From: Gammaproteobacteria bacterium 42_54_T18
Lineage (GTDB): Bacteria > Pseudomonadota > Gammaproteobacteria > Pseudomonadales > Ketobacteraceae
Direction: 5' to 3'
NCBI GenBank assembly: GCA_002163245.1
Contig: MAAL01000194.1
Span: 40,331-104,330, forward strand
Length of the DNA: 64,000 nucleotides
The notes beneath the pieces are model-generated. The model was not told where the DNA came from. It ran no database searches and worked only from the letters and a program-made list of their open reading frames with translations. The position numbers and the translations under genes are program-made. Below are positions 37,188 through 47,387 of the stretch, one piece after another. Positions within the stretch are counted from its first letter, which is position 1. Each line of letters begins with the position of its first letter.

Positions 37188-38270
37188 TTACCCATTATTC
37201 GTCTTTATTGGTCTAAACCAGTGCGCCCAGCCCACCAAGGCATCAACGCCACGGGTTTGGATCCACACTTTACCTTGTCCACTGAAACGACAAACGAACC
37301 CCTCCCCAGAGAAGAATAGGGACTTATAACCCCCCACCTTAGTAATCTTATAATCAAGGCCTTCGGTAAACCCTACGATATTCCCTGTATCAACCACGTA
37401 ATCTTCAGTAATATCAATCTCAATAATAGCGCCATAGGTATTAAACCAAAGATCACCAACACCACTACAACGAATTAGAAACAAGCTTTCACCCGAGAAA
37501 AACCCTTTTGTTAACCCCTGCCATTTGGTTTCAACATTAACCTCTTTTGAACAGGCAACAAAAGCTGAGTTTTGTAGGAATATCGTTTGGTTATCCAAAT
37601 ACTGATGACTTAGATCTCCTGGTGCACCTGGGGCAATACCAATTTCACCAGGAGCACCCTCTGCAGTAAACTCATTAATAAATAGCGACTCTCCCGTCAC
37701 CATTCGGCCAATACCACCTTTAAGTTTAGTCTTCATTTGAAGGTTGGTATCCATCGTTGCCATCGCGGAGGATTCAACTTTAATCATTTCGTTTGCAGGC
37801 AATTGAACGGTAACAAACCCATAATCAGGGTCACCTTCTATTGTAAAGCTCAGCCCACGGAATGTTTGCTCACCAACATCTTCAGAACTTACTGTTGCAG
37901 TAAATGGCACTGGGACTTCTACAGCTGTAATTTCTACTGCGGAACTCTCTACTGCGGAACTCTCTTTTGCAGAACCCCCTTCTGAATTTTCTATTGAGCT
38001 CTCAATATCACTTACGGTTGAACTCGTTGCTTCGTTTTCCCTAGCACTAGAAATAACAATACACTCAACGCCAATGCCAATAAGTGCCTCTTTAAACTGA
38101 TCTGCTTTTTCTAACGTGATATCTTTTTTAATCGCAATAGGCGCTTTTTTAAATGTATTCTCAGCCTGGGCCACAGAGATAGAAAATAATTTCGCAAATG
38201 CTGGTATTGCGTCTTCTCGCTGTTGATATTCACTAATATCACCAGTAATTTTTACAGTATAAGTTTCCAT
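37188..38270 (-). CDS. AIM24-family protein with N-terminal L7/L12-like domain
   Basis: 360 residues. Residues 1-80 look like a small alpha/beta domain of the ribosomal L7/L12 C-terminal type (AKLFSISVAQAENTFKKAPI, KADQFKEALIGIGVEC). A low-complexity Ser/Glu/Val linker with a threefold 15-bp repeat (37931-37975) follows. The C-terminal ~220 residues are an AIM24/TIGR00266 beta-fold (VESSAMATMDTNLQMKTKLKGG, GESLFINEFTAEG, FLQNSAFVACSKEVNV, GEGFVCRFSGQGKVWIQT). The third of three adjacent AIM24 paralogues, all behind an M48 protease gene. Function in bacteria is poorly known; in yeast Aim24 is mitochondrial and affects MICOS. Confidence 0.82.
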   Translation of the reverse strand: METYTVKITGDISEYQQREDAIPAFAKLFSISVAQAENTFKKAPIAIKKDITLEKADQFKEALIGIGVECIVISSARENEATSSTVSDIESSIENSEGGSAKESSAVESSAVEITAVEVPVPFTATVSSEDVGEQTFRGLSFTIEGDPDYGFVTVQLPANEMIKVESSAMATMDTNLQMKTKLKGGIGRMVTGESLFINEFTAEGAPGEIGIAPGAPGDLSHQYLDNQTIFLQNSAFVACSKEVNVETKWQGLTKGFFSGESLFLIRCSGVGDLWFNTYGAIIEIDITEDYVVDTGNIVGFTEGLDYKITKVGGYKSLFFSGEGFVCRFSGQGKVWIQTRGVDALVGWAHWFRPIKTNNG

Positions 38271-38339
38271 ATTCTTATCCTTCGTACGATCTCGTTAATG
38301 CAATCTTTGATACAGCCTCGTTTTACTTGACCCTTAACA

Positions 38340-39023
38340 TTACGCTCGACGTTCTCGTAAACTGCTCGCCATCACTTTGCCAAAGCTACGAGGATTATGG
38401 GATTGACACCACACAGTCCCTTTCCCAGAAAACTTACACACCAATCCTTCACCACCTAACATTGATTGAATCCAACTACCGCCCGCTTTAGTAATAGAAA
38501 AATCCAACGTCTCATTAAATGCAACAATATGCCCACTATCAACGATATATTCACCATCGACTTCAACAGGATAAATAGCACCAAAAGAACTAACGATTAC
38601 TTTTCCGTTACCACTTAAATTGACCCAAAAAACACTTTCCCCTGAAAATATTGATTTAAACCCCTGCCACCCTAGATCAATATCAATAGCATCTTCACAA
38701 GCCAAAAATGAGCTGCCTTGCACAATAAGATTTTCATTATCTAAATCTAAAGCAAACATATCACCCGACAACGCGGTACCTAACCACACTTCACCAGAAC
38801 CATTTAAAGGTTCAAAATGATTAAGGAACAAGGACTCTCCGGCAATTTTACGTTTGATCGCTTTTAGTATTCCTCCACTTCCCTTTTTATGGGTTGTTGT
38901 GGTGATATCCATATTGCCACTCATGGCTATCATCGCGCCCGACTCCGCCGTACAGGTTTCGCCCTGTTGCAGGGTTACTTTGGCGGCAGTATTTCCTGGC
39001 TGATGTACAAATTCTACTTGCAT
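38340..39023 (-). CDS. AIM24-family protein (second paralogue)
   Basis: 227 residues, the standard single-domain AIM24/TIGR00266 size. Family signature: GETCTAESGAMIAMSGNMDI, then a Gly/Lys-rich loop (TTTHKKGSGGILKAIKRK), GESLFLNHFEP, LIVQGSSFLACEDAIDID, GHIVAFNETLDF, GEGLVCKFSGKGTVWCQS. It has no signal peptide. It lies 69 bp from the third and 66 bp from the first paralogue, same strand, consistent with a four-gene operon led by the M48 peptidase. The role is inferred only as membrane-associated or stress-related. Confidence 0.85.
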   Translation of the reverse strand: MQVEFVHQPGNTAAKVTLQQGETCTAESGAMIAMSGNMDITTTTHKKGSGGILKAIKRKIAGESLFLNHFEPLNGSGEVWLGTALSGDMFALDLDNENLIVQGSSFLACEDAIDIDLGWQGFKSIFSGESVFWVNLSGNGKVIVSSFGAIYPVEVDGEYIVDSGHIVAFNETLDFSITKAGGSWIQSMLGGEGLVCKFSGKGTVWCQSHNPRSFGKVMASSLRERRA

Positions 39024-39089
39024 CGTTATTGTCCTTTTCTACCTTAACGTATGATCTATAAAAACGAATGATTTACCGAAACTTACGTG

Positions 39090-39752
39090 TCACCAAAACT
39101 TAGGATTCAACCAACTGGTTAAACCAGAGATACTGCGAGTTTGAATAACTATTTTCCCTTTTCCTTCAACACGAGTCACCAAACCTTCGCCACCAAAAAA
39201 ACTTGAAAAAATGCCACCCGCCAACTGTAACTTTAATTTTATAGAAGACTCATAAGCCACTAGATGGCTACTATCTACGATATATTCGCCATCAATTTCT
39301 TTTTCCACCAACGCCCCATAAGCACCATACCACACAGTCCCTTCACCACTCACGACCATACGAAACAGACCCTCTCGAGCGATCAATGAAGCAAACCCTG
39401 CCCAATTAAGCCCCATTTTTATGCCATCGGTACACGCTAAAAAAGCACCTGGTTGCAAATACAACATGTCACCACTCAGTTCCACACTCCGTATTTCTCC
39501 CGGTGTGGGCTGAACAATCGTTAACTGACGATTGCCATCGGTGTTATTCGTAAACCGACTGATAAACAGTGTTTCACCACCAAGAAATTTTCTAAGTATA
39601 CCTTTCACAAACCCGCCATTAAGTCGCGCCGTTAAATCCAGATCTGCTGCCATACTGGACATAGCGTCGGATTCCGTAGTCAGCGTTTCTCCTGGTTCAA
39701 GTTCTACATCAATATAAGAAAAGGCTTTACTGCCTTTGATTTCAGTTTTCAT
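39090..39752 (-). CDS. AIM24-family protein (first paralogue)
   Basis: 220 residues. Family features: GETLTTESDAMSSMAADLDL, NGGFVKGILRKFLGGETLFI, LYLQPGAFLACTDGIKMG, SSHLVAYESSIKLKL, GGEGLVTRVEGKGKIVIQTR. It diverges clearly from its two neighbours (different loops, no L7/L12-like domain), so the three copies are not a recent duplication. It starts 21 bp after the M48 peptidase stop and is likely translationally linked to it. Confidence 0.85.
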   Translation of the reverse strand: MKTEIKGSKAFSYIDVELEPGETLTTESDAMSSMAADLDLTARLNGGFVKGILRKFLGGETLFISRFTNNTDGNRQLTIVQPTPGEIRSVELSGDMLYLQPGAFLACTDGIKMGLNWAGFASLIAREGLFRMVVSGEGTVWYGAYGALVEKEIDGEYIVDSSHLVAYESSIKLKLQLAGGIFSSFFGGEGLVTRVEGKGKIVIQTRSISGLTSWLNPKFW

Positions 39753-39773
39753 AGATTCCCTCTTTCCCTAGGC

Positions 39774-40988
39774 TTAAATAGATTCGACAGACTCTGCTGA
39801 CTCATTCGATACCATAAACTTCTTCACTGCCACTTTCAGCTCATCAAATTGCTCAACAAAGGCTAAATACGGCACATCGTTATTTTTTCTGCTTTTTTCC
39901 ACTAACGACAAAATGTAGGCGATTCGCTCTTCTGTCGCAGGATGTGTACTTAATAAACCTTCTGCCGCTACCATTAACTCTCGGGTTGTTTCATCTTCCA
40001 CTTTCGCTAATTGCTTTTCCTGTTCAGCCACCAGCTTTTCAAAAAAACTAGCCAAACCTCTAGGATCAATATTCGCCCGAGTCAGCAGCTCATAACCTTT
40101 AACATCCGCCTCTCGCTCAAACCCCCGAGAAAACTGCTGATTCAACAATAAGGGCGCAGCATCAGCTACCATTGCCAACAACCCACTCACATCACCTAAT
40201 AATAGATCGATACTTAAATAGACACTAGCAGCGCTAATAATATTGCGAACACTATGCTGCTCTGTAACATGAGACAATTCATGGGCTAACACCCCCAACA
40301 TTTCATCCGCAGAATCTGCAGCCAAAATCAGACCACTATTGATCACCACAAAACCACCCGGTAATGCAAAGGCGTTAATTTCAGGGTCATTAACAATAGA
40401 GAATTGTGGTGTAAAACGAGGGTTATCCAGAGCATTTAACAAGGAATCAACAATAGGAAGTAAGTGTTTTTTTGTATCCTCCTCCGACATTAACTGCTCG
40501 CCTATTTGATACTGAGCATAAACGGTTTCACCCATTTTACGCTCCCACTCTGCGGGAACTTGTTTAGCAGCAATACCGGTTAAGGTATCCATTGATGAAA
40601 ACAACACCAAGGGGATCATCACAATCGCCACCAATACAGCAACCATCACAGAATAATTCAACCAACGAGTACGTTTGGCTTTTTGCAACTGCAAAGCAAT
40701 AGAAGGCACATTTTGCAATAATGGATTATTCAGAATACGCCGGTCACTGGTGTAAAACGACCATGCTGGCTTAGACGAATGCCGGATAAAAACCAAACGA
40801 TCACTGGCCCCGCCAAGAGAAAATTCGCAGCCCTCAATGGAGAAACTTTCATTTCTAACATCAGTGGCCCCAGGCTCAAAGCGAATCACACCTGAAGAAA
40901 CCGTAATGACACCAGATGCTTTTCCATTGGGTAAACTTTTATGAAACCCGTGACCTTGATACATTCCATTGTGATCCGTACTTTCCAT
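39774..40988 (-). CDS. M48-family membrane zinc metallopeptidase
   Basis: 404 residues. After a ~100-residue beta-rich cytoplasmic domain comes one membrane helix (SVMVAVLVAIVMIPLVLFSS). The peptidase domain has the M48 motif HELSHVTEQH (zinc His pair and catalytic Glu, about residue 240) and the third ligand Glu in FEREADVKGYELL. INAFALPGGFVVINSGLI is the usual strand before the helix. It resembles the HtpX/BepA/LoiP families of envelope quality-control proteases, but the extra N-terminal domain is unusual. It is first in an operon with three AIM24-family genes, which suggests the peptidase and AIM24 proteins work together at the membrane (inference). Confidence 0.87.
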   Translation of the reverse strand: MESTDHNGMYQGHGFHKSLPNGKASGVITVSSGVIRFEPGATDVRNESFSIEGCEFSLGGASDRLVFIRHSSKPAWSFYTSDRRILNNPLLQNVPSIALQLQKAKRTRWLNYSVMVAVLVAIVMIPLVLFSSMDTLTGIAAKQVPAEWERKMGETVYAQYQIGEQLMSEEDTKKHLLPIVDSLLNALDNPRFTPQFSIVNDPEINAFALPGGFVVINSGLILAADSADEMLGVLAHELSHVTEQHSVRNIISAASVYLSIDLLLGDVSGLLAMVADAAPLLLNQQFSRGFEREADVKGYELLTRANIDPRGLASFFEKLVAEQEKQLAKVEDETTRELMVAAEGLLSTHPATEERIAYILSLVEKSRKNNDVPYLAFVEQFDELKVAVKKFMVSNESAESVESI

Positions 40989-41066
40989 TTAACAACTCCA
41001 ACTAAAATATTTATCGTCATTTGAAGATAGAACCAACTACTCAAAAGATATAGAAGCTTACTAATA

Positions 41067-41175
41067 GCACAGTATTTGACGTTCTATTTCAGAAATCTCT
41101 GAGGCAAGGACGCCGAAGAAAGCATACATGGATGTACTTGCTGCGCTTTCTGAAATAGAACGTCAAATACTGTGC
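41067..41175. repeat. Extragenic palindromic element with 29-bp perfect arms
   Basis: The left arm 41067-41095 and the right arm 41147-41175 are perfect complements; the 51-bp centre includes GCATACATGGATGTACTTGC, itself partly palindromic. It sits in the 312-bp region between the divergent M48 peptidase and coaD genes and encodes no gene. It is more like a mobile repetitive extragenic element (REP/MITE type) than a terminator, because it has no T-run. Confidence 0.8.
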
Positions 41176-41291
41176 GATCTCTGAGATCCGCCAATAAATA
41201 TCGACTCTACCATAACCATCATAGGTTGCACTGTTCTTCTCAACAGGTAACATACAGACATTCTGCACACCCCCATGCACACGCTTATTAG

Positions 41292-41786
<495 letters not shown>

Positions 41787-41869
41787 ACCCACACAGCTTT
41801 TCGGTGGAAAAGTCCTCTCATACTGGTAAAATACAGTTTTTCTAAGCTGTAGAACCATCAAGAGAGTAG

Positions 41870-42118
<249 letters not shown>

Positions 42119-42211
42119 TAACCCCTATTTATCCCAGCAATCCCGCGTTATGATGTTGACACCCTAGCCAGCTAACCACTTTAGGGTGTCATTCACTTTA
42201 GGATCATCATC

Positions 42212-43927
42212 ATGGGATTACGCTACACCCTCGTTTTCGTTGCTGTCACATTATTATTTACCAGTGGCTGCCAACAATCACAATCGACTGCCCAAACCTC
42301 AACCCAATTTCCCGCTCAAGCATCAGTTGCAAGCGCACACCCGTTAGCGACTCAAGCAGGTATGGATATTTTAGCCGAAGGTGGTAACGCCTTTGATGCC
42401 GCAATCGCCGTGGCCTCCGTACTAGGTGTTGTTGAACCCTACAGTGCTGGCATCGGTGGTGGTGGTTTCTGGTTATTACATAGAGCCGCTGACGGCAAAG
42501 AAGTAATGATTGATGCTCGCGAGAAAGCCCCCCTTGCCGCCACTCACGATATGTATGTTAATAAAAAAGGCAAGGTTAACAGAGACTTAGCCGTCAACGG
42601 CCCCTTGAGTGCAGGCATCCCTGGTCAACCTGCCGCCTTTGCACATATCACCAATGCTTACGGTACCTTACCCCTAAATCGCACCCTTAAGCACGCAATA
42701 CATCATGCAGATCAAGGCTTTCAAGTCGATCGAGTCTACTTACAGTTGGCAGCATATAGAGAAAAAGTGCTATCTCGCTTTCCTGAAAGCCACAGCACAC
42801 TCGTTACCAACAACCTCACCACCGACACCGTTATCACACAAAAAGACCTTGCCCGAACCCTAAACACCCTCGCAACTAAGGGCAAAGCGGGGTTTTACCA
42901 AGGCCCCCTCGCGCAACAATTGGTTAACGGTGTTACCGAGGCCGGGGGAATCTGGCAACTAGATGACCTATTACAGTACAACGTCATTGAACGACAACCT
43001 ATTACGTTTACCTATAATAACAACAACAGCCTCGTCAAAATTGTTTCCGCACCACCGCCATCCTCCGGAGGTGTTGCACTCGCGGAAATGTTTAATATGC
43101 TTGAGGCAATGGAATACCCATCACTTGACCCCCTTACACAACATCATGTTTTAGTTGAAGTTATGCGCCGAGCCTATCGAGATCGAGCAGAACACTTAGG
43201 CGATAGCGATTTTTACCCCGTACCCGTTTCTCAACTTATCGACCCTATCTACGGCCAAAACCTCGCAAAATCTATCAACCTATCAAAAGCCACCGATAGC
43301 AGCTCCCTTGGCAAATCTTACGGTAACCATAGCGGCACTCACACCACACACCTATCGGTCATTGATAAACACGGTAATTACGTATCAGCAACATTATCCA
43401 TCAATTTACCTTTTGGCTCAGGGTTTACCGTGCCCGGCACAGGCGTATTGCTAAATAATGAAATGGATGACTTTTCCGCCTTACCTGGCTCTCCAAACGC
43501 TTACGGCCTAGTGGGTTCCCAGGCCAATGCTATTGCTCCTGGAAAACGCCCGTTATCCAGTATGACACCTACATTTGCTGAATTCACCGTTGATAACCAC
43601 AAGCAAGTGGCCATTCTTGGAACCCCCGGCGGTAGCCGTATTATCACAATGGTATTCCTCGGACTATTAGAAGCTATTGAGGGTAAAACGCCTGAAGACT
43701 GGGTCTCTAGACATCGCTTTCACCATCAATATCTACCCGACGCCATCCAAATTGAACCTAATACTTTCTCAAAATTTGAAAAGGCTCAATTACAACGACT
43801 TGGCCACAAACTCAAACCTGTTGGCCGACGTTATGGCAATATGCAGGCTATTTTATGGAATCAACAAACAGGCAAAGTCTCTGCTGCGTCTGACCCAAGA
43901 GGTGTAGGAGAAGCTCGGGTCAAATGA
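42212..43927 (+). CDS. ggt: Gamma-glutamyltranspeptidase, lipoprotein form
   Basis: 571 residues, one precursor that self-cleaves into two subunits. It transfers or hydrolyses the gamma-glutamyl group of glutathione in the periplasm. The N-terminal signal (YTLVFVAVTLLFTSGC) ends in the lipobox TSGC, so it is probably membrane-anchored. Family segments: VASAHPLATQAGMDILAEGG, GGFWLLH, APPPSSGGVALAEMF, the autocleavage site HSGTHTTHLSVID with the catalytic Thr, PGKRPLSSMTPTF and LGTPGGSRI. AGGA precedes the ATG. A 28-bp-arm terminator follows. Confidence 0.94.
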   Translation: MGLRYTLVFVAVTLLFTSGCQQSQSTAQTSTQFPAQASVASAHPLATQAGMDILAEGGNAFDAAIAVASVLGVVEPYSAGIGGGGFWLLHRAADGKEVMIDAREKAPLAATHDMYVNKKGKVNRDLAVNGPLSAGIPGQPAAFAHITNAYGTLPLNRTLKHAIHHADQGFQVDRVYLQLAAYREKVLSRFPESHSTLVTNNLTTDTVITQKDLARTLNTLATKGKAGFYQGPLAQQLVNGVTEAGGIWQLDDLLQYNVIERQPITFTYNNNNSLVKIVSAPPPSSGGVALAEMFNMLEAMEYPSLDPLTQHHVLVEVMRRAYRDRAEHLGDSDFYPVPVSQLIDPIYGQNLAKSINLSKATDSSSLGKSYGNHSGTHTTHLSVIDKHGNYVSATLSINLPFGSGFTVPGTGVLLNNEMDDFSALPGSPNAYGLVGSQANAIAPGKRPLSSMTPTFAEFTVDNHKQVAILGTPGGSRIITMVFLGLLEAIEGKTPEDWVSRHRFHHQYLPDAIQIEPNTFSKFEKAQLQRLGHKLKPVGRRYGNMQAILWNQQTGKVSAASDPRGVGEARVK

Positions 43928-43940
43928 CCTAGCTATTCTT

Positions 43941-44009
43941 CAGACTAATAAACACAAAAAGCCCGCTGCTCCTATTGAGAACAGCGGGCTTTTTGTGTTT
44001 ATTAGTCTG
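43941..44009. terminator. Very long bidirectional terminator (28-bp perfect arms)
   Basis: Arms 43941-43968 and 43982-44009 are perfectly complementary around a 13-base centre. AAAAAGCCCGCTG/CAGCGGGCTTTTT at the tip is a standard terminator with extended AT-rich flanks. It lies between convergent ggt and the small membrane protein gene. Confidence 0.92.
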
Positions 44010-44035
44010 GCTATTTAGCTACGTTATTTGTCGAG

Positions 44036-44353
44036 CTACTTAACCATATGCTTAGTACCACAACCCAAACAACGCATAAATGTTGAACGAAAAGGGGTTC
44101 CTACCAAGGTGTCAGCAGCTTCTTTAAAATTGCCGCCTAATGCAGAGAAGGGGGAAGAAACAAGAAACACCACCGCTCCAAGTGCAGTAGCACCAAACAT
44201 TAACGGTCTAACCAATACAAGATCGGCCGTCATTTCAGCACCTGATGGGCGTTCAGTTATGGACTCCGCCACAGCAATTCCTGGAAGCGCGGTCATAATT
44301 ATCATGATAACTACTAACATGTTCGCTTTTATATTTTTTTTCAGGCCGCGCAT
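44036..44353 (-). CDS. Small exported membrane protein of unknown function
   Basis: 105 residues. The signal peptide is ANMLVVIMIIMTALPGIAVAES; then a hydrophobic segment (PLMFGATALGAVVFLVSSPFSALG) that is likely a membrane helix; then a soluble tail with FKEAADTLVGTPFRSTFMRCLGC. The pattern 'RPxxxxATxxGxxxFxxxxPFSxxGG...xxLVxxPxxxTFxRCLG' recurs in small gammaproteobacterial membrane proteins of unknown function. It lies downstream of mutM on the same strand, 121 bp away. Confidence 0.75.
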   Translation of the reverse strand: MRGLKKNIKANMLVVIMIIMTALPGIAVAESITERPSGAEMTADLVLVRPLMFGATALGAVVFLVSSPFSALGGNFKEAADTLVGTPFRSTFMRCLGCGTKHMVK

Positions 44354-44474
44354 ATTACTATCCTCATTAACCTATTTTGTTTCAGTATAAACACAACATT
44401 CAGGGTTTTCAGCCCAAGAATGAAAGAAAACGCTATTTTTGCTACAGGCACCTCTAAATATTGCCTTTATTTTA

Positions 44475-45287
44475 TTAAGTTTGGCAGAATTTACAGAAAA
44501 CGGTAGATCTTTGTCCAATACGTATCTCATGCAGTATCCGATCACAGGCAACACAGGGCATATCACCCCGACCATAGACCTGTAGCTCCTGCTTAAAATA
44601 CCCGGGTTTGCCATCGCCTCCCACAAAATCCTTTAACGTCGTACCACCTTGCTCAATCGCCCTAGCCAGCACCTCCTTGATGCATTCAACTAACCGCCTA
44701 TAGCGTTTTTTTGAAACCTTACCCGCTAATCGCTTAGGGTGAATCCCCGCCTGAAACAATGCCTCATTGGCATAGATATTACCCACGCCAACCACAATAT
44801 GACTGTCCATGATAAACGTCTTAATGGGGCACTTCTTGCCTCGAGATTTTTGCCACAACGTCTCTACGTCAAAGGCATCCGTTAACGGTTCTGGCCCTAG
44901 CTTTTCAATAAGTTTATGGTTTTCTGGTGGTTCATCTGTCCATAACCAGGCACCAAAGCGACGAGGGTCCGTATAGCGCAATATATCACCAGACGATAGT
45001 CGCAAATCAACATGGTCATGGAACAATGGTGGCTCACTTTTTGGCACCATACGTAAACTTCCAGACATTCCAAGGTGAACCATCACCGTACCCTTAACCG
45101 TTCGTATCAACAAATATTTACCACGGCGCTCCACAGCATCAATCTTCAAACCTTTGATAGCACTAAGCTCTTCCGATACAGGCCAGCGTAATTTAGGCTG
45201 CCTTACAACAATAGAACGGATTTTTTGGCCTTTTAAAAACGGTTCTATTCCTCTTCGTGTGGTTTCTACTTCCGGTAACTCAGGCAT
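44475..45287 (-). CDS. mutM: Formamidopyrimidine-DNA glycosylase
   Basis: MutM removes 8-oxoguanine and Fapy lesions and nicks the AP site. 270 residues. The N-terminus is [17 protein letters not shown] with the catalytic Pro2 and Glu3. The conserved [13 protein letters not shown] segment appears as [18 protein letters not shown] is present, as are the H2TH region ([20 protein letters not shown]) and the C-terminal zinc finger ([24 protein letters not shown]). All key residues are present. Its coaD/fdx/ggt neighbourhood is conserved. Confidence 0.96.
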   Translation of the reverse strand: MPELPEVETTRRGIEPFLKGQKIRSIVVRQPKLRWPVSEELSAIKGLKIDAVERRGKYLLIRTVKGTVMVHLGMSGSLRMVPKSEPPLFHDHVDLRLSSGDILRYTDPRRFGAWLWTDEPPENHKLIEKLGPEPLTDAFDVETLWQKSRGKKCPIKTFIMDSHIVVGVGNIYANEALFQAGIHPKRLAGKVSKKRYRRLVECIKEVLARAIEQGGTTLKDFVGGDGKPGYFKQELQVYGRGDMPCVACDRILHEIRIGQRSTVFCKFCQT

Positions 45288-45344
45288 CGTTATAGAATTC
45301 TCTACTTAGTTTGGTCCACCACAGTTTACAGGGTTTTGCATAAG

Positions 45345-47387
45345 ATGATGAGTTTGGGCGTAGATACCGGCGGCACGTTTACCGATTTTGTATTACTTGA
45401 TAACGGATCACTACGCATACACAAAGTGCTTTCCACCCCCAGCGCCCCTGAACAAGCGATTCTACAAGGCATCACTGACATGGGGCTAATGGATGCAGCC
45501 ACATCAGGCCAGCTACGCATCACCCATGGCAGCACGGTTGCAACCAACGCCGCTCTTGAAAACAAAGGAGTTAAAACAGCTTTTGTCACCAACAAAGGTT
45601 TTGCTGACATCCTCACCATTGGACGCCAAGCACGCGCCGAGCTATACAACTTACAGCCTAACCCCACCCTCATTCCAGTAGATAAAGCACTGTGTTTTGA
45701 AACTGGCGGGCGGCTCGATGCCAATGGTCAAGAAACATCCCCCCTTAACAAAACCGATATCAACATCCTCATTGACGCAATCAAAGCAGCAAAACCCGAT
45801 GCTATCGCCATCTGCCAACTTTTTTCCTATCTTAATCCAGCAACAGAAAAAGCCATTGAAGCAGCGCTCACACCGCTAGCTTACGTGAGCCGCTCCTCGG
45901 AGGTATTACCCACCAGCGGAGAATATGAACGGGGTATAGCGACTTGGCTTAACGCAAGCCTTGGCCCTTTGGTGAAACGTTATGTAGACCAACTTCGACA
46001 AGCTCTACACCCAGCGAATATTGCCGTAATGCAATCTACTGGAGGGACCATCGATGCTAAACAAGCCGCAGATCACGCCGTCAACATGCTGTTATCCGGG
46101 CCTGCAGGAGGCCTATCCGGCGCTCGCTTTATGGGCAAAGCCAGTAACACGGCTAACCTACTCACCTTTGACATGGGAGGCACCTCTACTGACGTAGCAA
46201 CTATCCAAGGGCACATCAAACTCACCACAGAAGGTCATATCGGCCCCTGGCCTGTTGCTGTCCCCCAAGTAGATATGCATACCATCGGCGCTGGCGGCGG
46301 CTCCATCGCCTATATTGATGATGGCGGCTTATTACAAGTCGGCCCAGAGTCTGCAGGCGCCTATCCAGGGCCTGCCTGTTATAAAAGGACCACTAACAAC
46401 GAACAAAGCAGTAAACCTATCCAGCCCACCGTAACAGACGCCAATGTGATACTGGGGCGATTACGCCCAGAGCTTTTTCTCGGTGGCAATATGACTCTCG
46501 ACGTCAGCGCAGCCCAACAGGCACTACAGCCCCTAGCTAAGAAGCTAAACCTTAACCTTACAGACATTGCACAAGGCATAATCGATATTGCCAATGATCA
46601 CATGGCAAGCGCTCTACGGGTCATCTCCGTACAACGAGGAGTCGACATCCAGCAGTTTCACCTGTGTAGTTTTGGCGGAGCAGGGGGGTTACACGTTTGC
46701 GCGCTCGCCGATGCCCTACAAATGGAAAAAGCATTGGTACCGATTCATGGCGGGGTGCTTTCAGCGTTTGGTATGCTGACCTCAGTGAAGGAGCGCCAAT
46801 TATCACAAGCGATTTCAGGCATCATTCCCTCTCATATTAATAACAATACAAACGCCCAACTCAGCCCCGAAAAAATCCAACAACACTGCGACCTATTAAT
46901 CTCAGAAGGTACTAAAGCACTGTTACTAGAAGGCATCGACAAAACATCAATTACTACCACATGCTCCTTAGATCTACGCTATCAAGGTCAATCGTTCTTT
47001 CTCAATGTACCTTGGATGAAATATGAAATTGAACACGGGAAAGGGGCACTAGCATCTATCGCACAGGCTTTTCATCAACAACACCGCCACCGATATGGAC
47101 ACGCACTAAGCATAGATATTGAGTTAGTTAACGTGCGTATTGCATTAACAGGCCAACAGCCCTCCATTGAACTACCAGTCATTCCCACACAGCCAGAAGC
47201 AAAGCCAACCATTACTGCAGAAGGGGATCACATATATCAACGGGCTGACCTAGTGGCAGGACAAATGATCCATGGCCCAGCACTTATCGCCGAAACAGTA
47301 TCCACGACTTACATTGACAATAGCTGGTGCGGTTACATTGATCCGGTTGGGAATATTCTTCTTACAAAAAGCGCTACTCCACCATAG
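45345..47387 (+). CDS. Hydantoinase A/oxoprolinase-family ATPase
   Basis: About 680 residues from ATG 45345 (an in-frame TTG at 45336 is less likely). The N-terminus LGVDTGGTFTDFVLL is the ATP-binding signature of the HyuA/5-oxoprolinase A family. Also seen: THGSTVATNAALENKG, GEYERGIATWLNASLGPLV, LLSGPAGGLSGA, TFDMGGTSTDVA, GAGGGSIAYID, and FGGAGGLHVCALA. HyuA-type proteins usually pair with a HyuB subunit to hydrolyse hydantoins or 5-oxoproline; no hyuB is adjacent. Proximity to ggt hints at gamma-glutamyl/5-oxoproline metabolism, but the two are not in one operon. It overlaps the convergent EAL-HDOD gene by 14 bp. Confidence 0.88.
   Translation: MMSLGVDTGGTFTDFVLLDNGSLRIHKVLSTPSAPEQAILQGITDMGLMDAATSGQLRITHGSTVATNAALENKGVKTAFVTNKGFADILTIGRQARAELYNLQPNPTLIPVDKALCFETGGRLDANGQETSPLNKTDINILIDAIKAAKPDAIAICQLFSYLNPATEKAIEAALTPLAYVSRSSEVLPTSGEYERGIATWLNASLGPLVKRYVDQLRQALHPANIAVMQSTGGTIDAKQAADHAVNMLLSGPAGGLSGARFMGKASNTANLLTFDMGGTSTDVATIQGHIKLTTEGHIGPWPVAVPQVDMHTIGAGGGSIAYIDDGGLLQVGPESAGAYPGPACYKRTTNNEQSSKPIQPTVTDANVILGRLRPELFLGGNMTLDVSAAQQALQPLAKKLNLNLTDIAQGIIDIANDHMASALRVISVQRGVDIQQFHLCSFGGAGGLHVCALADALQMEKALVPIHGGVLSAFGMLTSVKERQLSQAISGIIPSHINNNTNAQLSPEKIQQHCDLLISEGTKALLLEGIDKTSITTTCSLDLRYQGQSFFLNVPWMKYEIEHGKGALASIAQAFHQQHRHRYGHALSIDIELVNVRIALTGQQPSIELPVIPTQPEAKPTITAEGDHIYQRADLVAGQMIHGPALIAETVSTTYIDNSWCGYIDPVGNILLTKSATPP

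Noticed and set aside
44372..44626. 84-codon minus-strand frame near the mutM 3' end
   Set aside because: Mostly an alternative frame of mutM, whose reading is fully conserved to its zinc finger.
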